This document shows positions 7,705 to 16,209 of a stretch of 64,000 bases of DNA, piece by piece. Source of the DNA: Candidatus Melainabacteria bacterium MEL.A1. GTDB lineage: Bacteria; Cyanobacteriota; Vampirovibrionia; Gastranaerophilales; Gastranaerophilaceae. Within the stretch, counting starts at the first letter, position 1, and every line of letters starts with the position of its first letter. The stretch spans positions 992,001 through 1,056,000 of the forward strand of contig CP017245.1 of the NCBI GenBank assembly GCA_001765415.1, in the 5' to 3' direction. A model generated the notes under the pieces. That model was not told where the DNA came from, made no database searches, and worked only from the letters and a program-made list of their open reading frames with translations. A program made the translations under genes and the position numbers.

Positions 7705-9314
7705 TAATCACCTTTATCAATTTTTTCAATTAAATCTTGATATGCAGGATTAGATGAATTTTTTGCATACCGTGCAAGTCTGCGTTTTGCAATTGTTTTT
7801 AAAGTTTCTTTTTTAGCAGGATTTCCATTTTTTATAAAAAACAACATTGCTTGTTTTCGGTGTTCAAACAAATCATCTTCAGATTGTTTTGCCAAAACAT
7901 CTCCAAATGTTTCAGGTCGTGTTTTTCTATCCCATTCATAGAACGGCTTTTTCAGGAAACAAAATGTTTTTGCATAAGATAAAATACATGGTGTCCACGA
8001 AACATCTTCATATTTCAAAATTCCTAACAGATGATTTTTTACCATTTCTGCATTGTACAATTTATTCCAAATCGCACAATTGTAATATCCCGGAGTGTAC
8101 ATAATATCTAAATATTTATCTATATCATGTGGAATATCTTCCATAAAAGGAAGTTTGCAGTGAATGGTGTAGCCATTATCTGTAATTCTGTATAGCGGAG
8201 CAATTGCAACGTCACAGTTATTTTTTTCAATTGATTTGTACAAACTACTAATCATGTCAGAACGAATAAGATCGTCATTATCCATAAATGCGATATATTT
8301 ACCTTTAGCCGCTTTAATTCCGACATTTCTCGTATCAGCAACGCCACCATTTTCTTTTTGGAGTGCAACAATATTCGGATAATTTTTTGCATACCATTCA
8401 ATAATTTTTTGTGTATTATCAGAACTTCCATCATTCACAATCACTAATTCAAGGTTAGAAAAATCAGACGCAAGCGCACTATCAATACTTCTTGCAATAT
8501 AATCCTCCGCATTATAAGCCGGAATTATCAACGAAACATCCGGTTTTTCGTATTTTCTTAAACTCAAGGTAATTGGCTCTGTTTCGCCTATTATAACTCT
8601 GCCATCAACTGTATTTACAAACGCTTTTACAATAAACTTCAAACTGCTTTTGTAATCAAAAAGCTGCAAATAGTGCCTCAAACCGTCATTTGTTTCAAAA
8701 ATAGGTTTGTTACTATTTTGTGTATAAACCAAAAATCCATCAGCATCGCCATCAAAATTCCACGACAAAAACAAGTTGTAATTATAAGATTTATAAATAG
8801 TTGCACCGATAAATTTGTTACTATTTGTTTCTATAACACGAGAAGAACATAAAAATTCTCTTTTTCCATTTTTATCTTTTTTAAAAGGTTTTATTTTGAA
8901 CTCATCGTCATAAGAATTTTCTGCAATAATAAAAGTTGTATCAGAATTTTTAAATCCATTAAAACCAATTTCAGGCTCGTTTTTGTAAACTCTATACCCT
9001 TGAGCTTTTGGATGTCTACTATAGAAAAACTTTATATTATTATCTTTTTCTCGTTTATATATAACATCAATATCATCAAATTTGAATTTGTGTTTTCTTG
9101 ATTCATCAATCACAATTCCATCTTTTACTGCTTGAACAAAACACTCATTTTCTCCGAATGGGACAAGCGAAAATCTGATTGAATTGTTATCATAAATCTT
9201 GGCGCATTCATAAAATATATCACCCTTTTTACAAAAAACTCTATAATAATCCGCATTAATTTTTTGCCACGAAACAATAATTTTTGTATCTTTAATTTCT
9301 ACATTCAAATCCAT
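7701..9314 (-). CDS. glycosyltransferase family 2 with N-terminal beta-sandwich repeats
   Basis: 537 aa. The GT2 catalytic domain starts near residue 258 (SLIIPAYNAEDYIARS, IVNDGSSDNTQ, GGVADTRNVG, FMDNDD). Residues 1-250 hold three similar segments, each with a hydrophobic strand ending in W or F followed by a Tyr-rich strand (VSWQKINADYYRVF at 14-27, FFYSRHPKAQGYRVY at 96-110, LSWNFDGDADGFLVY at 183-197). They look like fibronectin type III-like modules that could hold a polysaccharide or protein acceptor. The start is preceded by AAAGG. It is the only gene of its unit and has a strong promoter at 9336-9364. Confidence 0.85.
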   Translation of the reverse strand: MDLNVEIKDTKIIVSWQKINADYYRVFCKKGDIFYECAKIYDNNSIRFSLVPFGENECFVQAVKDGIVIDESRKHKFKFDDIDVIYKREKDNNIKFFYSRHPKAQGYRVYKNEPEIGFNGFKNSDTTFIIAENSYDDEFKIKPFKKDKNGKREFLCSSRVIETNSNKFIGATIYKSYNYNLFLSWNFDGDADGFLVYTQNSNKPIFETNDGLRHYLQLFDYKSSLKFIVKAFVNTVDGRVIIGETEPITLSLRKYEKPDVSLIIPAYNAEDYIARSIDSALASDFSNLELVIVNDGSSDNTQKIIEWYAKNYPNIVALQKENGGVADTRNVGIKAAKGKYIAFMDNDDLIRSDMISSLYKSIEKNNCDVAIAPLYRITDNGYTIHCKLPFMEDIPHDIDKYLDIMYTPGYYNCAIWNKLYNAEMVKNHLLGILKYEDVSWTPCILSYAKTFCFLKKPFYEWDRKTRPETFGDVLAKQSEDDLFEHRKQAMLFFIKNGNPAKKETLKTIAKRRLARYAKNSSNPAYQDLIEKIDKGDY

Positions 9315-9335
9315 ATTTTAAAACCTTTTTGTTTT

Positions 9336-9364
9336 ATTATAGCAAAAATTGCGACGTTGCTCAA
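9336..9364 (-). promoter_or_regulatory. sigma-70-type promoter of the 7701-9314 gene
   Basis: On the minus strand, -35 TTGAGC (9364-9359), a 17-base spacer and -10 TATAAT (9341-9336) with the extended TGC just before it. The start codon follows 21 bases later. Confidence 0.75.
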
Positions 9365-9422
9365 GAAAAATGATATAATCAATTTTAATTTTTTTGTTAT
9401 AATAAAATCACGGAGGGAAATT

Positions 9423-9770
9423 ATGAAAAAATTTATTTTGGTTTTATTGCTATTATCATTTGTTACACCTGTATTTGCGGAAGAAATCAACTTAACTCCG
9501 AAAAATTCTTTTTCAGGATTTAACAACAATGGAATTAGAACCAAATACCCTCAATTGAAAAAATCGGTTTCTGCAACAGATATTTTGGAAGAACAAAGTG
9601 AAACAAATAGCATAATGCGACCAAAATCAGTTAGAGAAATGGGAGCTTCATCTACATATAATGATGGCAGAAGCCCTATGACTTACGACCAATTCCCTAA
9701 AAACTATGACAGTTCAAATAGTATGATGCTAATGCAAGGCGGAATGCAAAATATGTTCATGGGATATTAA
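9423..9770 (+). CDS. small secreted protein of unknown function
   Basis: 115 aa from the ATG at 9423, preceded by GGAGGG and an extended -10 (TGT TATAAT, 9395-9403). Residues 1-20 are a signal peptide (Lys-Lys, a run of Leu/Val, then PVFA before EE). The mature part is polar, rich in Ser, Asn and Met, and ends in a Met-rich stretch (MMLMQGGMQNMFMGY). It has no Cys and no recognisable domain. It faces two other small secreted-protein genes at 9.8-10.6 kb. Confidence 0.75.
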   Translation: MKKFILVLLLLSFVTPVFAEEINLTPKNSFSGFNNNGIRTKYPQLKKSVSATDILEEQSETNSIMRPKSVREMGASSTYNDGRSPMTYDQFPKNYDSSNSMMLMQGGMQNMFMGY

Positions 9771-9782
9771 TATATCAAAAAG

Positions 9783-10031
9783 CTAAACAGTTCTTGTTCT
9801 ATTTTTGCCTTTTGGCAACTTTTTATTTGAATAATAAGGAATTTTTACCGGAGCAGTTTCTATTGTCGGAATAGTTCTTTGAATTTCCGGTGCTGCAGGC
9901 ATTGAGTAATATGGAACAATTACCATAGAATCTCCGTCATATCTGATTTTATAATTCATTGTATCAGCAGATGCAGGACTTAACACCCCAAACATACATA
10001 TAATACTTATTAAAACTGAGATTTTTTTCAT
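9783..10031 (-). CDS. small secreted protein of unknown function
   Basis: 82 aa from the ATG at 10031, placed ten bases after AAGGA; an ATG nine bases upstream would overlap that site. A signal peptide (MKKISVLISIICMFGVLSPASA) precedes a short mature chain with two VPYYS/IPYYS elements and a basic tail. The 'YYS.P' motif also occurs in the neighbouring secreted repeat protein, so the two may be related. Function unknown. Confidence 0.7.
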   Translation of the reverse strand: MKKISVLISIICMFGVLSPASADTMNYKIRYDGDSMVIVPYYSMPAAPEIQRTIPTIETAPVKIPYYSNKKLPKGKNRTRTV

Positions 10032-10072
10032 AATACACACATCCTTAAAAAGAATTACTACCTTAAATTTGA

Positions 10073-10588
10073 TTACATATTTGGGGCAAAAATTGGACCG
10101 TTATAATAACTATAATTGTTCATTGACGAGCCACCACGTCTGGTATTGCGTTTTCTGGATGAGCTAGATCCACCGTCACGTCTGACTGTACTTGAACTTA
10201 TATTCATTACTGCACGAGGATAGTAGCTCACAATATTCCTAGAAGAACCACTTCTTCTTACGTTTCTTTTCGGACGATTTGTATAATCATCATCTCGCCT
10301 TACAGTGCTGGAACTATAATTCATCACAGGACACGGATAATAATTCAAAATATTAGTTGACGAACCACCTCGTCTATAGTTTTCATTTATAGAAATTTTA
10401 TTTTCATTATTTCTGTTAATTGAGTTGTTTCTATTGTTGTTAGCAGGTTTTGAGTAATAACGAATAACATTGCTTGAGCCACCATTATTTCTTGATGGGC
10501 TTGAATACTTCAAAGTTGCTTGAGCAATTGCCGGCGAACAGAATACAAACATACTCATTATTAAAAATAAAATAGAAAATTTTTTCAT
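10073..10588 (-). CDS. secreted Ser/Arg/Asn-rich protein with internal repeats
   Basis: 171 aa with a signal peptide (residues 1-23, ending AIAQA). The mature chain is built from about four copies of a block GGSSxNIxxYYxxP followed by MNxSSSTVRRD; the last copies have a period of roughly 42 residues. It is very basic and low in complexity, with one Cys in the mature part, which suggests a surface or matrix protein. Function unknown. Its start codon region overlaps the -35 element of the divergent pabB promoter. Confidence 0.75.
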   Translation of the reverse strand: MKKFSILFLIMSMFVFCSPAIAQATLKYSSPSRNNGGSSNVIRYYSKPANNNRNNSINRNNENKISINENYRRGGSSTNILNYYPCPVMNYSSSTVRRDDDYTNRPKRNVRRSGSSRNIVSYYPRAVMNISSSTVRRDGGSSSSRKRNTRRGGSSMNNYSYYNGPIFAPNM

Positions 10589-10616
10589 TTACACATACCA
10601 CTAATTTTGCTATAGT
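10588..10616 (+). promoter_or_regulatory. promoter of pabB-pabC, predicting a leaderless mRNA
   Basis: -35 TTTACA (10588-10593), 17-base spacer, extended -10 TGC TATAGT (10608-10616). The ATG at 10623 is only six bases further, where transcription should begin, and there is no Shine-Dalgarno sequence. Confidence 0.7.
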
Positions 10617-10622
10617 TACATT

Positions 10623-12251
10623 ATGATAGTTTTTGGCGAAAAACTTTTTATTAATCCTTTGAAAAAGATTGTTGCTTTTAATTTTGATGAACTAAAGGCT
10701 GCTTTTGCCGAGATTGAAGAACTTAAAAAAAACTTCTATCTTGTCGGATACTTGCGCTACAACGCTTTTTCTAAACAAAGTTCAGATTTTCCGCTTTTGT
10801 ATTTTGAAGTATTTAACTCCTACAATATATATAAAACTAAAAAAACAAAAAAATTGCTATTAAACCCAACTTCATGTGTAAATTTTTGTGAATACGCTGA
10901 TGCAATTAACAAAATTAAAGCAGAAATAGCAAATGGAAATACTTATGAAGTCAATTATACTTATGATTTTGACGTGGACTATATGGGAGATGAAATAGAA
11001 CTTTTTGATTTTTTACTAGAAAAACAAAAAACACCTTACAATTTTTACCTAAAAAACGAGTATGATACTGTTTTGTCTTTTTCTCCTGAATTATTTTTTA
11101 CATTAAACAACAATCATATTTTGACAAAACCGATGAAAGGCACTATCAAAAGAGGACACACAATAGAAGAAGACAAAAAATTCATTGAATTTCTGAGAAA
11201 TGATGAAAAAAATCGTGCCGAAAATGTTATGATTGTAGATTTGTTGCGAAACGATTTAGGGAAAATTGCCCAAACAGGCACAGTAAAAGTTTCAAAACTT
11301 TTTGAAATAGAAACCCACAAAACCCTACACCAAATGACATCACAAATTGAAGCAGATTTGAAAAAAGGAACAACGCTTTTTGATATATTCAATGCAATTT
11401 TTCCTTGTGGTTCAATTACCGGCGCACCAAAAATCAGCACAATGAGAATTATTTCAGAAGTCGAAAAATGCGATCGCAACATTTATTGCGGAGCTATCGG
11501 AATGATTTCTCCAAATGAAACTGTTTTTAGTGTTCCAATCAGAATTTTACAAAAAACAAATAAACAAAAAGTTTTCAAGTATAGAGTTGGCGGAGCAATC
11601 GTTTGGGATTCTGAAATACAAGATGAGTGGGAAGAAACTTTGACTAAATCCAAGTTTTTGAACGACGAATTTCAAATAATTGAAACGATGAAAATTGAAA
11701 ATGGGGAAATTTTGTACCAAAATGAACATTTTGAAAGAATGCAAAAAACCGCAAAACATTTCTGTTTCAAATTTGAAAAACCAACAATTCCTATTCAAAA
11801 AGCAAATTGCATGTTAAGAGTTTTGTTGAATAAAGATGGTAAATTCGATTTTGAATACAAGAATATGGTTTCTAAAAACCAATCTAAGAAAATTGCAATT
11901 TCTCCGATAGTTCAAGATAGTAAAAATGAATTTTTATATTACAAAACAACTTACCGCCCATATTTTTACGACAGTTTTCAAAGAATAAAAAACGGAGAAA
12001 TTTTTGATGAAATATTTTTTAATGAAAAAGGAGAATTAACAGAAGGCTCAAGAAGTAATATAGTATTGCAAATTGGAGATAAATTACTTACTCCGCCTAT
12101 CAATTGCGGATTATTGAATGGAATTTACAGACAAAAACTTCTCAATGAAGGAAAATGTTTTGAGCAAATTTTGTATAAAAAAGACTTGCTACAGGCAGAA
12201 AAAATATATTGCATAAACTCTGTCAGAGGAATGATTGAGGTGGAATTATGA
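10623..12251 (+). CDS. pabB: aminodeoxychorismate synthase component I fused to aminodeoxychorismate lyase (PabB-PabC)
   Basis: 542 aa. Residues about 1-345 are the chorismate-using PabB domain: KPMKGTIKRG, RAENVMIVDLLRNDLG, FPCGSITGAPKISTM and GAIGMI. The remainder, from about residue 350, is a class IV aminotransferase-fold PabC domain (EGSRSNIVLQIG, PPINCGLLNGIYRQ, and a closing SVRGMIEVEL). Together they would convert chorismate to p-aminobenzoate for folate, with ammonia from PabA, whose start overlaps the stop by four bases (ATGA). PabB-PabC fusions are known in several bacteria. The mRNA appears leaderless. Confidence 0.92.
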   Translation: MIVFGEKLFINPLKKIVAFNFDELKAAFAEIEELKKNFYLVGYLRYNAFSKQSSDFPLLYFEVFNSYNIYKTKKTKKLLLNPTSCVNFCEYADAINKIKAEIANGNTYEVNYTYDFDVDYMGDEIELFDFLLEKQKTPYNFYLKNEYDTVLSFSPELFFTLNNNHILTKPMKGTIKRGHTIEEDKKFIEFLRNDEKNRAENVMIVDLLRNDLGKIAQTGTVKVSKLFEIETHKTLHQMTSQIEADLKKGTTLFDIFNAIFPCGSITGAPKISTMRIISEVEKCDRNIYCGAIGMISPNETVFSVPIRILQKTNKQKVFKYRVGGAIVWDSEIQDEWEETLTKSKFLNDEFQIIETMKIENGEILYQNEHFERMQKTAKHFCFKFEKPTIPIQKANCMLRVLLNKDGKFDFEYKNMVSKNQSKKIAISPIVQDSKNEFLYYKTTYRPYFYDSFQRIKNGEIFDEIFFNEKGELTEGSRSNIVLQIGDKLLTPPINCGLLNGIYRQKLLNEGKCFEQILYKKDLLQAEKIYCINSVRGMIEVEL

Positions 12252-12817
12252 TTTTGATTGATAATTATGATTCTTTTACCTACAATATCGTACAATATCT
12301 GCAAGAATTAGGGGTTAAACCTAAAGTTTTTGAAAACGACAAAATTTCGATTGAGGAATTAAAAAAAATAAATTTTAAAAGTATTATAATTTCTCCTGGA
12401 GCAGGTAATCCTGACACTGCGGGGATTTCTATGAATGTTATAAAAGAGTTTTACAAAACAAAAAAGATTTTGGGGATTTGCTTAGGGCATCAATGTATAG
12501 CTCAATTTTTCAATGCCAAAATTGTTAAATCAAGTAACCCGACACATGGAAAAGTCTTTGAAATCAAGGTTGATAAAAGCTCAAAATTATTTTCCAATTT
12601 GCCACAAGAGTTCAAAGTAACAAGGTATCACTCACTAGAAGTTTCATCAAAGTCAATAACTAAAGACATACCTCTGAAAATTACTGCTAAAACGAGTAAC
12701 AATGTCATTATGGCAATTGAACATAAAAATCTTCCAATATATGGCGTACAATTTCACCCTGAAGCAATCTTATCAGAATATGGACACGAATTATTGGAAA
12801 ATTTTATAAAGATATAA
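12248..12817 (+). CDS. pabA: aminodeoxychorismate/anthranilate synthase glutamine amidotransferase (PabA/TrpG)
   Basis: 189 aa, a full-length class I glutamine amidotransferase. The catalytic triad is visible: Cys78 in LGICLGHQ and His/Glu in VQFHPEAILSEYG; IDNYDSFTYN at the N-terminus is typical of the family. It supplies ammonia to PabB for p-aminobenzoate and could also serve anthranilate synthase. The coupling to pabB-pabC, with a four-base overlap, favours PabA. No trp genes are in view. Confidence 0.92.
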   Translation: MILIDNYDSFTYNIVQYLQELGVKPKVFENDKISIEELKKINFKSIIISPGAGNPDTAGISMNVIKEFYKTKKILGICLGHQCIAQFFNAKIVKSSNPTHGKVFEIKVDKSSKLFSNLPQEFKVTRYHSLEVSSKSITKDIPLKITAKTSNNVIMAIEHKNLPIYGVQFHPEAILSEYGHELLENFIKI

Positions 12818-13561
12818 TTACAACTTGATCACTGCGCTATGGCGATTGGTAGTTGCATTTTCATTTCTATATGAAAAGAATAAATCATTATTACAAACAG
12901 TACAATAAGGACACACATCAATATTTTCAGGTTTTACACCAACAACTTCAATCAACTGTTGCTTGTTTATCCCTTTCAAATCAATATAAATATTACCTTC
13001 CCTAATCTCTGACAGTCTATCAAAATTTTTAACAGTCATTTTAACTTTTTCTAAAACTTCTTCCCCAACATTGTAACAACAAAAAGATATCGCAGGTCCG
13101 ATTGCACATTTCAAATCTTGAGGATTTGAGCCAAATTCTTCTTTCATTTTTTCAACTGTTTTAGATGCAATATTTCCGGCAGTTCCACGCCAACCAGCAT
13201 GTGAAACCGCACCGATATTTTTAATAGCATCAAAAATTATCACAGGCGTGCAATCAGCAAAATTCAAATAAATCGCCTGATCATTATTCGTCAAAATCAA
13301 TCCATCAGTATCAGGATACAAATTTTTTCCAATTTTTGCAACCTCAATATGGGATGTATGAGTTTGAGATGGGTGAATTAAATTTTCTTTTGAAATTCTT
13401 AAAAACTCACAAATATCTTTTTTATTTTCTTCCACAACCTTTTCAAAATCAGGTTCTTTAGTTTTTATAACACTTTCTCTTGTTGTAAAAAAATGGTTCA
13501 AACCATCTAACACAGAGCTTTTTAAAATCTTTTTTCCGTTAATCTTTTCAAAATAAAACAT
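12818..13561 (-). CDS. pgeF: laccase-domain (PgeF/YfiH, polyphenol oxidase) family protein
   Basis: 247 aa. The zinc/copper-binding residues of the PgeF/YfiH family are present: His in SQTHTSHIEV, Cys in NFADCTPVIIFD and His in VSHAGWRGT, plus the late CPYCTVCNNDLFFSYR block. Members act as purine nucleoside phosphorylase/adenosine deaminase or in peptidoglycan editing; which applies cannot be told. The stop directly follows pabA on the other strand (12817/12818). A TATAAT lies only three bases upstream of the ATG, too close for ordinary use, so the true transcription start or start codon is uncertain. Confidence 0.88.
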   Translation of the reverse strand: MFYFEKINGKKILKSSVLDGLNHFFTTRESVIKTKEPDFEKVVEENKKDICEFLRISKENLIHPSQTHTSHIEVAKIGKNLYPDTDGLILTNNDQAIYLNFADCTPVIIFDAIKNIGAVSHAGWRGTAGNIASKTVEKMKEEFGSNPQDLKCAIGPAISFCCYNVGEEVLEKVKMTVKNFDRLSEIREGNIYIDLKGINKQQLIEVVGVKPENIDVCPYCTVCNNDLFFSYRNENATTNRHSAVIKL

Positions 13562-13616
13562 ATAATTATACTAGCACGAAATTAAAAAATAAAAAAATTC
13601 TGTTCTTGTTAGGGAA

Positions 13617-13645
13617 TTGCATAAAAACAAGTTATATGCTAAAAT
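13617..13645 (+). promoter_or_regulatory. promoter of the aquaporin gene
   Basis: -35 TTGCAT (13617-13622), 17-base spacer, extended -10 TGC TAAAAT (13637-13645). A strong AAGGAGG ribosome site follows before the ATG at 13668. Confidence 0.7.
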
Positions 13646-13667
13646 TTCCGAAAAAGGAGGACTTTAT

Positions 13668-14303
13668 ATGAGAGAACTACTCAAAAAATGTTTAGTTGAA
13701 TTTATTGGAGCATTTTTTCTAATATTTACTATCGGATGTTCTTGTTTCCCAAACGGCAGAGGAGCTTTTCCGCCTTTGGCAATCGGTTTTGTTTTGATGG
13801 TATTAGTGTATATGGGAGGACATGTTTCTGGCGGTCATTACAACCCTGCAGTGTCTTTTGCCGCAGCTATCAGGGGAGCATTAAAATGGAAAGATTTCGT
13901 TCCATATATGCTTGCTCAATTTTTAGGAGGTGGATTAGCTGCATTTTTAGTAACTTATATAGTTGCAATTCCACCATATTCAAACGAAACTCAATATAGC
14001 ATTTTACCAATGATGATATGTGAATTTCTATTTACTTTTTTATTGTGTTACACAGTATTGCAAACTGCAACTTCTAAAAAGAATGCCGGAAATTCGTATT
14101 ACGGTTTGGCAATCGGTTCAGTGCTTTTAGTCGCTCTACTTGCAACAATCGGAACATGCTATGGAGCATTCAATCCAGCCGTTGCATTAGGGTTAATTCT
14201 AATGGGATTAGCACAAATTAAACTTACATTGTGGACTGTTTTGGCAAACTTTCTTGCCGGAGCTGCTGCTGCCGGAATTTATAAAATCACTGAAGCTGAA
14301 TAA
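13668..14303 (+). CDS. aquaporin/glycerol-facilitator family (MIP) channel
   Basis: 211 aa from the ATG at 13668, seven bases after AAGGAGG. Six hydrophobic segments with two half-helices give the MIP fold. The first NPA is in GGHYNPAVSF, the second in GAFNPAVALG. In most aquaporins the second motif reads NPAR, the Arg lining the selectivity filter; here that residue is Val, so the pore is probably wider or less polar. Substrate (water, glycerol or another small solute) cannot be assigned. It is monocistronic, with its own promoter and a terminator at 14328. Confidence 0.88.
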   Translation: MRELLKKCLVEFIGAFFLIFTIGCSCFPNGRGAFPPLAIGFVLMVLVYMGGHVSGGHYNPAVSFAAAIRGALKWKDFVPYMLAQFLGGGLAAFLVTYIVAIPPYSNETQYSILPMMICEFLFTFLLCYTVLQTATSKKNAGNSYYGLAIGSVLLVALLATIGTCYGAFNPAVALGLILMGLAQIKLTLWTVLANFLAGAAAAGIYKITEAE

Positions 14304-14327
14304 AAAATAAATTTTTTAATATTTAAT

Positions 14328-14366
14328 ACACGGTTAAGTTATCAAAAACTTAGCCGTGTATTTTTA
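14328..14366 (+). terminator. intrinsic terminator after the aquaporin gene
   Basis: ACACGGTTAAG (14328-14338) pairs with CTTAGCCGTGT (14349-14359), with one G-U pair, followed by ATTTTTAT. Confidence 0.8.
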
Positions 14367-14381
14367 TGCTACAATATCGTT

Positions 14382-15578
14382 ATGAAAAAGATTTTGGGTA
14401 TTATTTTAGGATTAATAATTTTGCAAAATGTTTGCTTTGCTCAAACAAATGTAAGTTTTGTTTACATAAACGGCTCAAACAACAATGATGCAAAAATGAG
14501 AAATTGGTATATTAACGGAGTCGGGAAACTTCATCCTGTTATGAAAAAAAAGTTTGAAAAAAACAAAGAAATCAAAAAAGTTTTTTCAGACAAGCCACAA
14601 TACAAAATTAACGACAATCCGGTTATATTTTTTTGGGGCGACAAGAGTAAAAAAGATTTAGAATTTGTACAAGAACAACTAGACATAACAAAAGCATTCA
14701 GTCCAACAATTGCGTACAAAGTTCGCTCAATGTTGACAGCATATTTGCATGATGCAATTTGGGTTCAAAAAACTCATAATATGCTACCTATTTTGGATGA
14801 TTTGAACGAAACAGTAAAGCAAGAAGCTGAAAAAGGGAACAAAGTGGTGCTTTATGGCTATTCTGCCGGAACATTTATAACTTATGAATATTTGTTTAAC
14901 AAACTTCCATACATTAACCCAAAAGATTTGTTCAATGTTATCGATGTAAGTGATGATGTTAAGAATTTTGTAAAAACTCATCCGATTGAAAACACCTGCA
15001 TTTCAGCATTATCAAAGGCTCGAATCGGCATGGTTTCAGATAGTGGACATCTTGTTCTAAAACAAGTTGAGGATAATGCGCTAGAACAAAATTATCTAAA
15101 ATTACAAGAAGCTACTCAAACAGCTTGCGCTCCAACTGATGCTTTGAGCGGAGTTGTAAATTTTGCAAGTCCTTTGGTTTTGTTCTACTCTGATTTAGCG
15201 GATTCTGACTATGAATTGACTTATTACAACAGATTAATGCTAAAATATATTATTGAAAATGGTTTATTCTTTATTACCGTAAATTACAGAGAAGATCCGC
15301 TAGGTTTTCCAAGCTCAAAAAACTTGACTATTGCAGAAATGGAAAAACTTGCTAATATAAAAATCGAAAATCCTAAAGGATTTGTCTACGATAATTCTAG
15401 TGTCTGGTCAAAACGCTCTGTTTTGTTTGCACACACCTCATATTGGAGTGCAAGAAAAACTTTTGCAAATGCAGTTGTAAAAGCCTTTTCAAACGGTTAC
15501 AGGTTGCAATACGACCCAAAATTTCAACAAAAAGTTTTAGACAATCACAAAAAGAAAATCAAATTTGAAATGATATAA
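14382..15578 (+). CDS. secreted alpha/beta-hydrolase-like protein
   Basis: 398 aa. Residues 1-20 are a signal peptide (MKKILGIILGLIILQNVCFA). VVLYGYSAGTFITYEYLF near residue 155 is a GxSxG nucleophile elbow of lipases and esterases (Ser in GYSAG). INGSNNNDAKMRNWY near the mature N-terminus resembles the oxyanion region of serine hydrolases. The acid and His partners cannot be fixed by eye. The protein is exported, perhaps periplasmic. The extended -10 TGC TACAAT (14367-14375) lies six bases before the ATG with no ribosome site, so the mRNA is probably leaderless. Confidence 0.6.
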   Translation: MKKILGIILGLIILQNVCFAQTNVSFVYINGSNNNDAKMRNWYINGVGKLHPVMKKKFEKNKEIKKVFSDKPQYKINDNPVIFFWGDKSKKDLEFVQEQLDITKAFSPTIAYKVRSMLTAYLHDAIWVQKTHNMLPILDDLNETVKQEAEKGNKVVLYGYSAGTFITYEYLFNKLPYINPKDLFNVIDVSDDVKNFVKTHPIENTCISALSKARIGMVSDSGHLVLKQVEDNALEQNYLKLQEATQTACAPTDALSGVVNFASPLVLFYSDLADSDYELTYYNRLMLKYIIENGLFFITVNYREDPLGFPSSKNLTIAEMEKLANIKIENPKGFVYDNSSVWSKRSVLFAHTSYWSARKTFANAVVKAFSNGYRLQYDPKFQQKVLDNHKKKIKFEMI

Positions 15579-15618
15579 CATTTCACTCAATTTGTATAAA
15601 AGAAAAGAGGAAAAACCA

Positions 15619-16209
15619 ATGACAATAGATACAAAAGACGGAGTTCAATTTGATCCTGGTTTTATTCAACACATGTCAGCATTTGAACCTAATATTGAAT
15701 ATGTTTATAACAATTTGAACAGTTTTAAAAATTTTAATCAGAAAAAACTACAATTCAAAATGTTTTATCCCAAAATCCAATCTTTGTTGAAAAACTATAT
15801 CGGATTTTATTTGGGTTGCATACTTTGGGCGATATATATAAAGAGTTTAGGTGAAAAAACTATTATCGGAAACCTTTGCTATGGTGGCAAATATTCTGAA
15901 ACAGAAACTCTTGAAGAAGTCCGTTTTATAAAAAATTATATTGAAAAATTAAAAAAAGATGCCAAATATTATATTGGACAAAATTTTATTATTGATGAAA
16001 AATGGATTAAAATACTTGATGCCTATAAAGAATTTTTGAAAGCAAATGAAGGCTTTATAAAAACCCAAAACACAACAGATGTAAAACTTCCTGATTGTTT
16101 AAAAAATGTTGAAGAAAACGATTTAGATGAAATTCTTGCCGGAATAGAAAGAGTTATTGATAATGGGAAGTTGTATGAGCTTACCTCATTGGCTGAAAAG
16201 GTATTATAA
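15619..16209 (+). CDS. hypothetical cytosolic protein
   Basis: 196 aa from the ATG at 15619, seven bases after AGAGGA. I do not recognise a family. It is mostly helical, lacks a signal peptide, and has one moderately hydrophobic stretch (IGFYLGCILWAIYIKSLG, about residues 62-80) that could be buried or membrane-associated. It lies between a secreted hydrolase-like gene and nagZ, and its stop directly abuts the nagZ start, so it is probably co-translated with nagZ. Confidence 0.65.
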   Translation: MTIDTKDGVQFDPGFIQHMSAFEPNIEYVYNNLNSFKNFNQKKLQFKMFYPKIQSLLKNYIGFYLGCILWAIYIKSLGEKTIIGNLCYGGKYSETETLEEVRFIKNYIEKLKKDAKYYIGQNFIIDEKWIKILDAYKEFLKANEGFIKTQNTTDVKLPDCLKNVEENDLDEILAGIERVIDNGKLYELTSLAEKVL

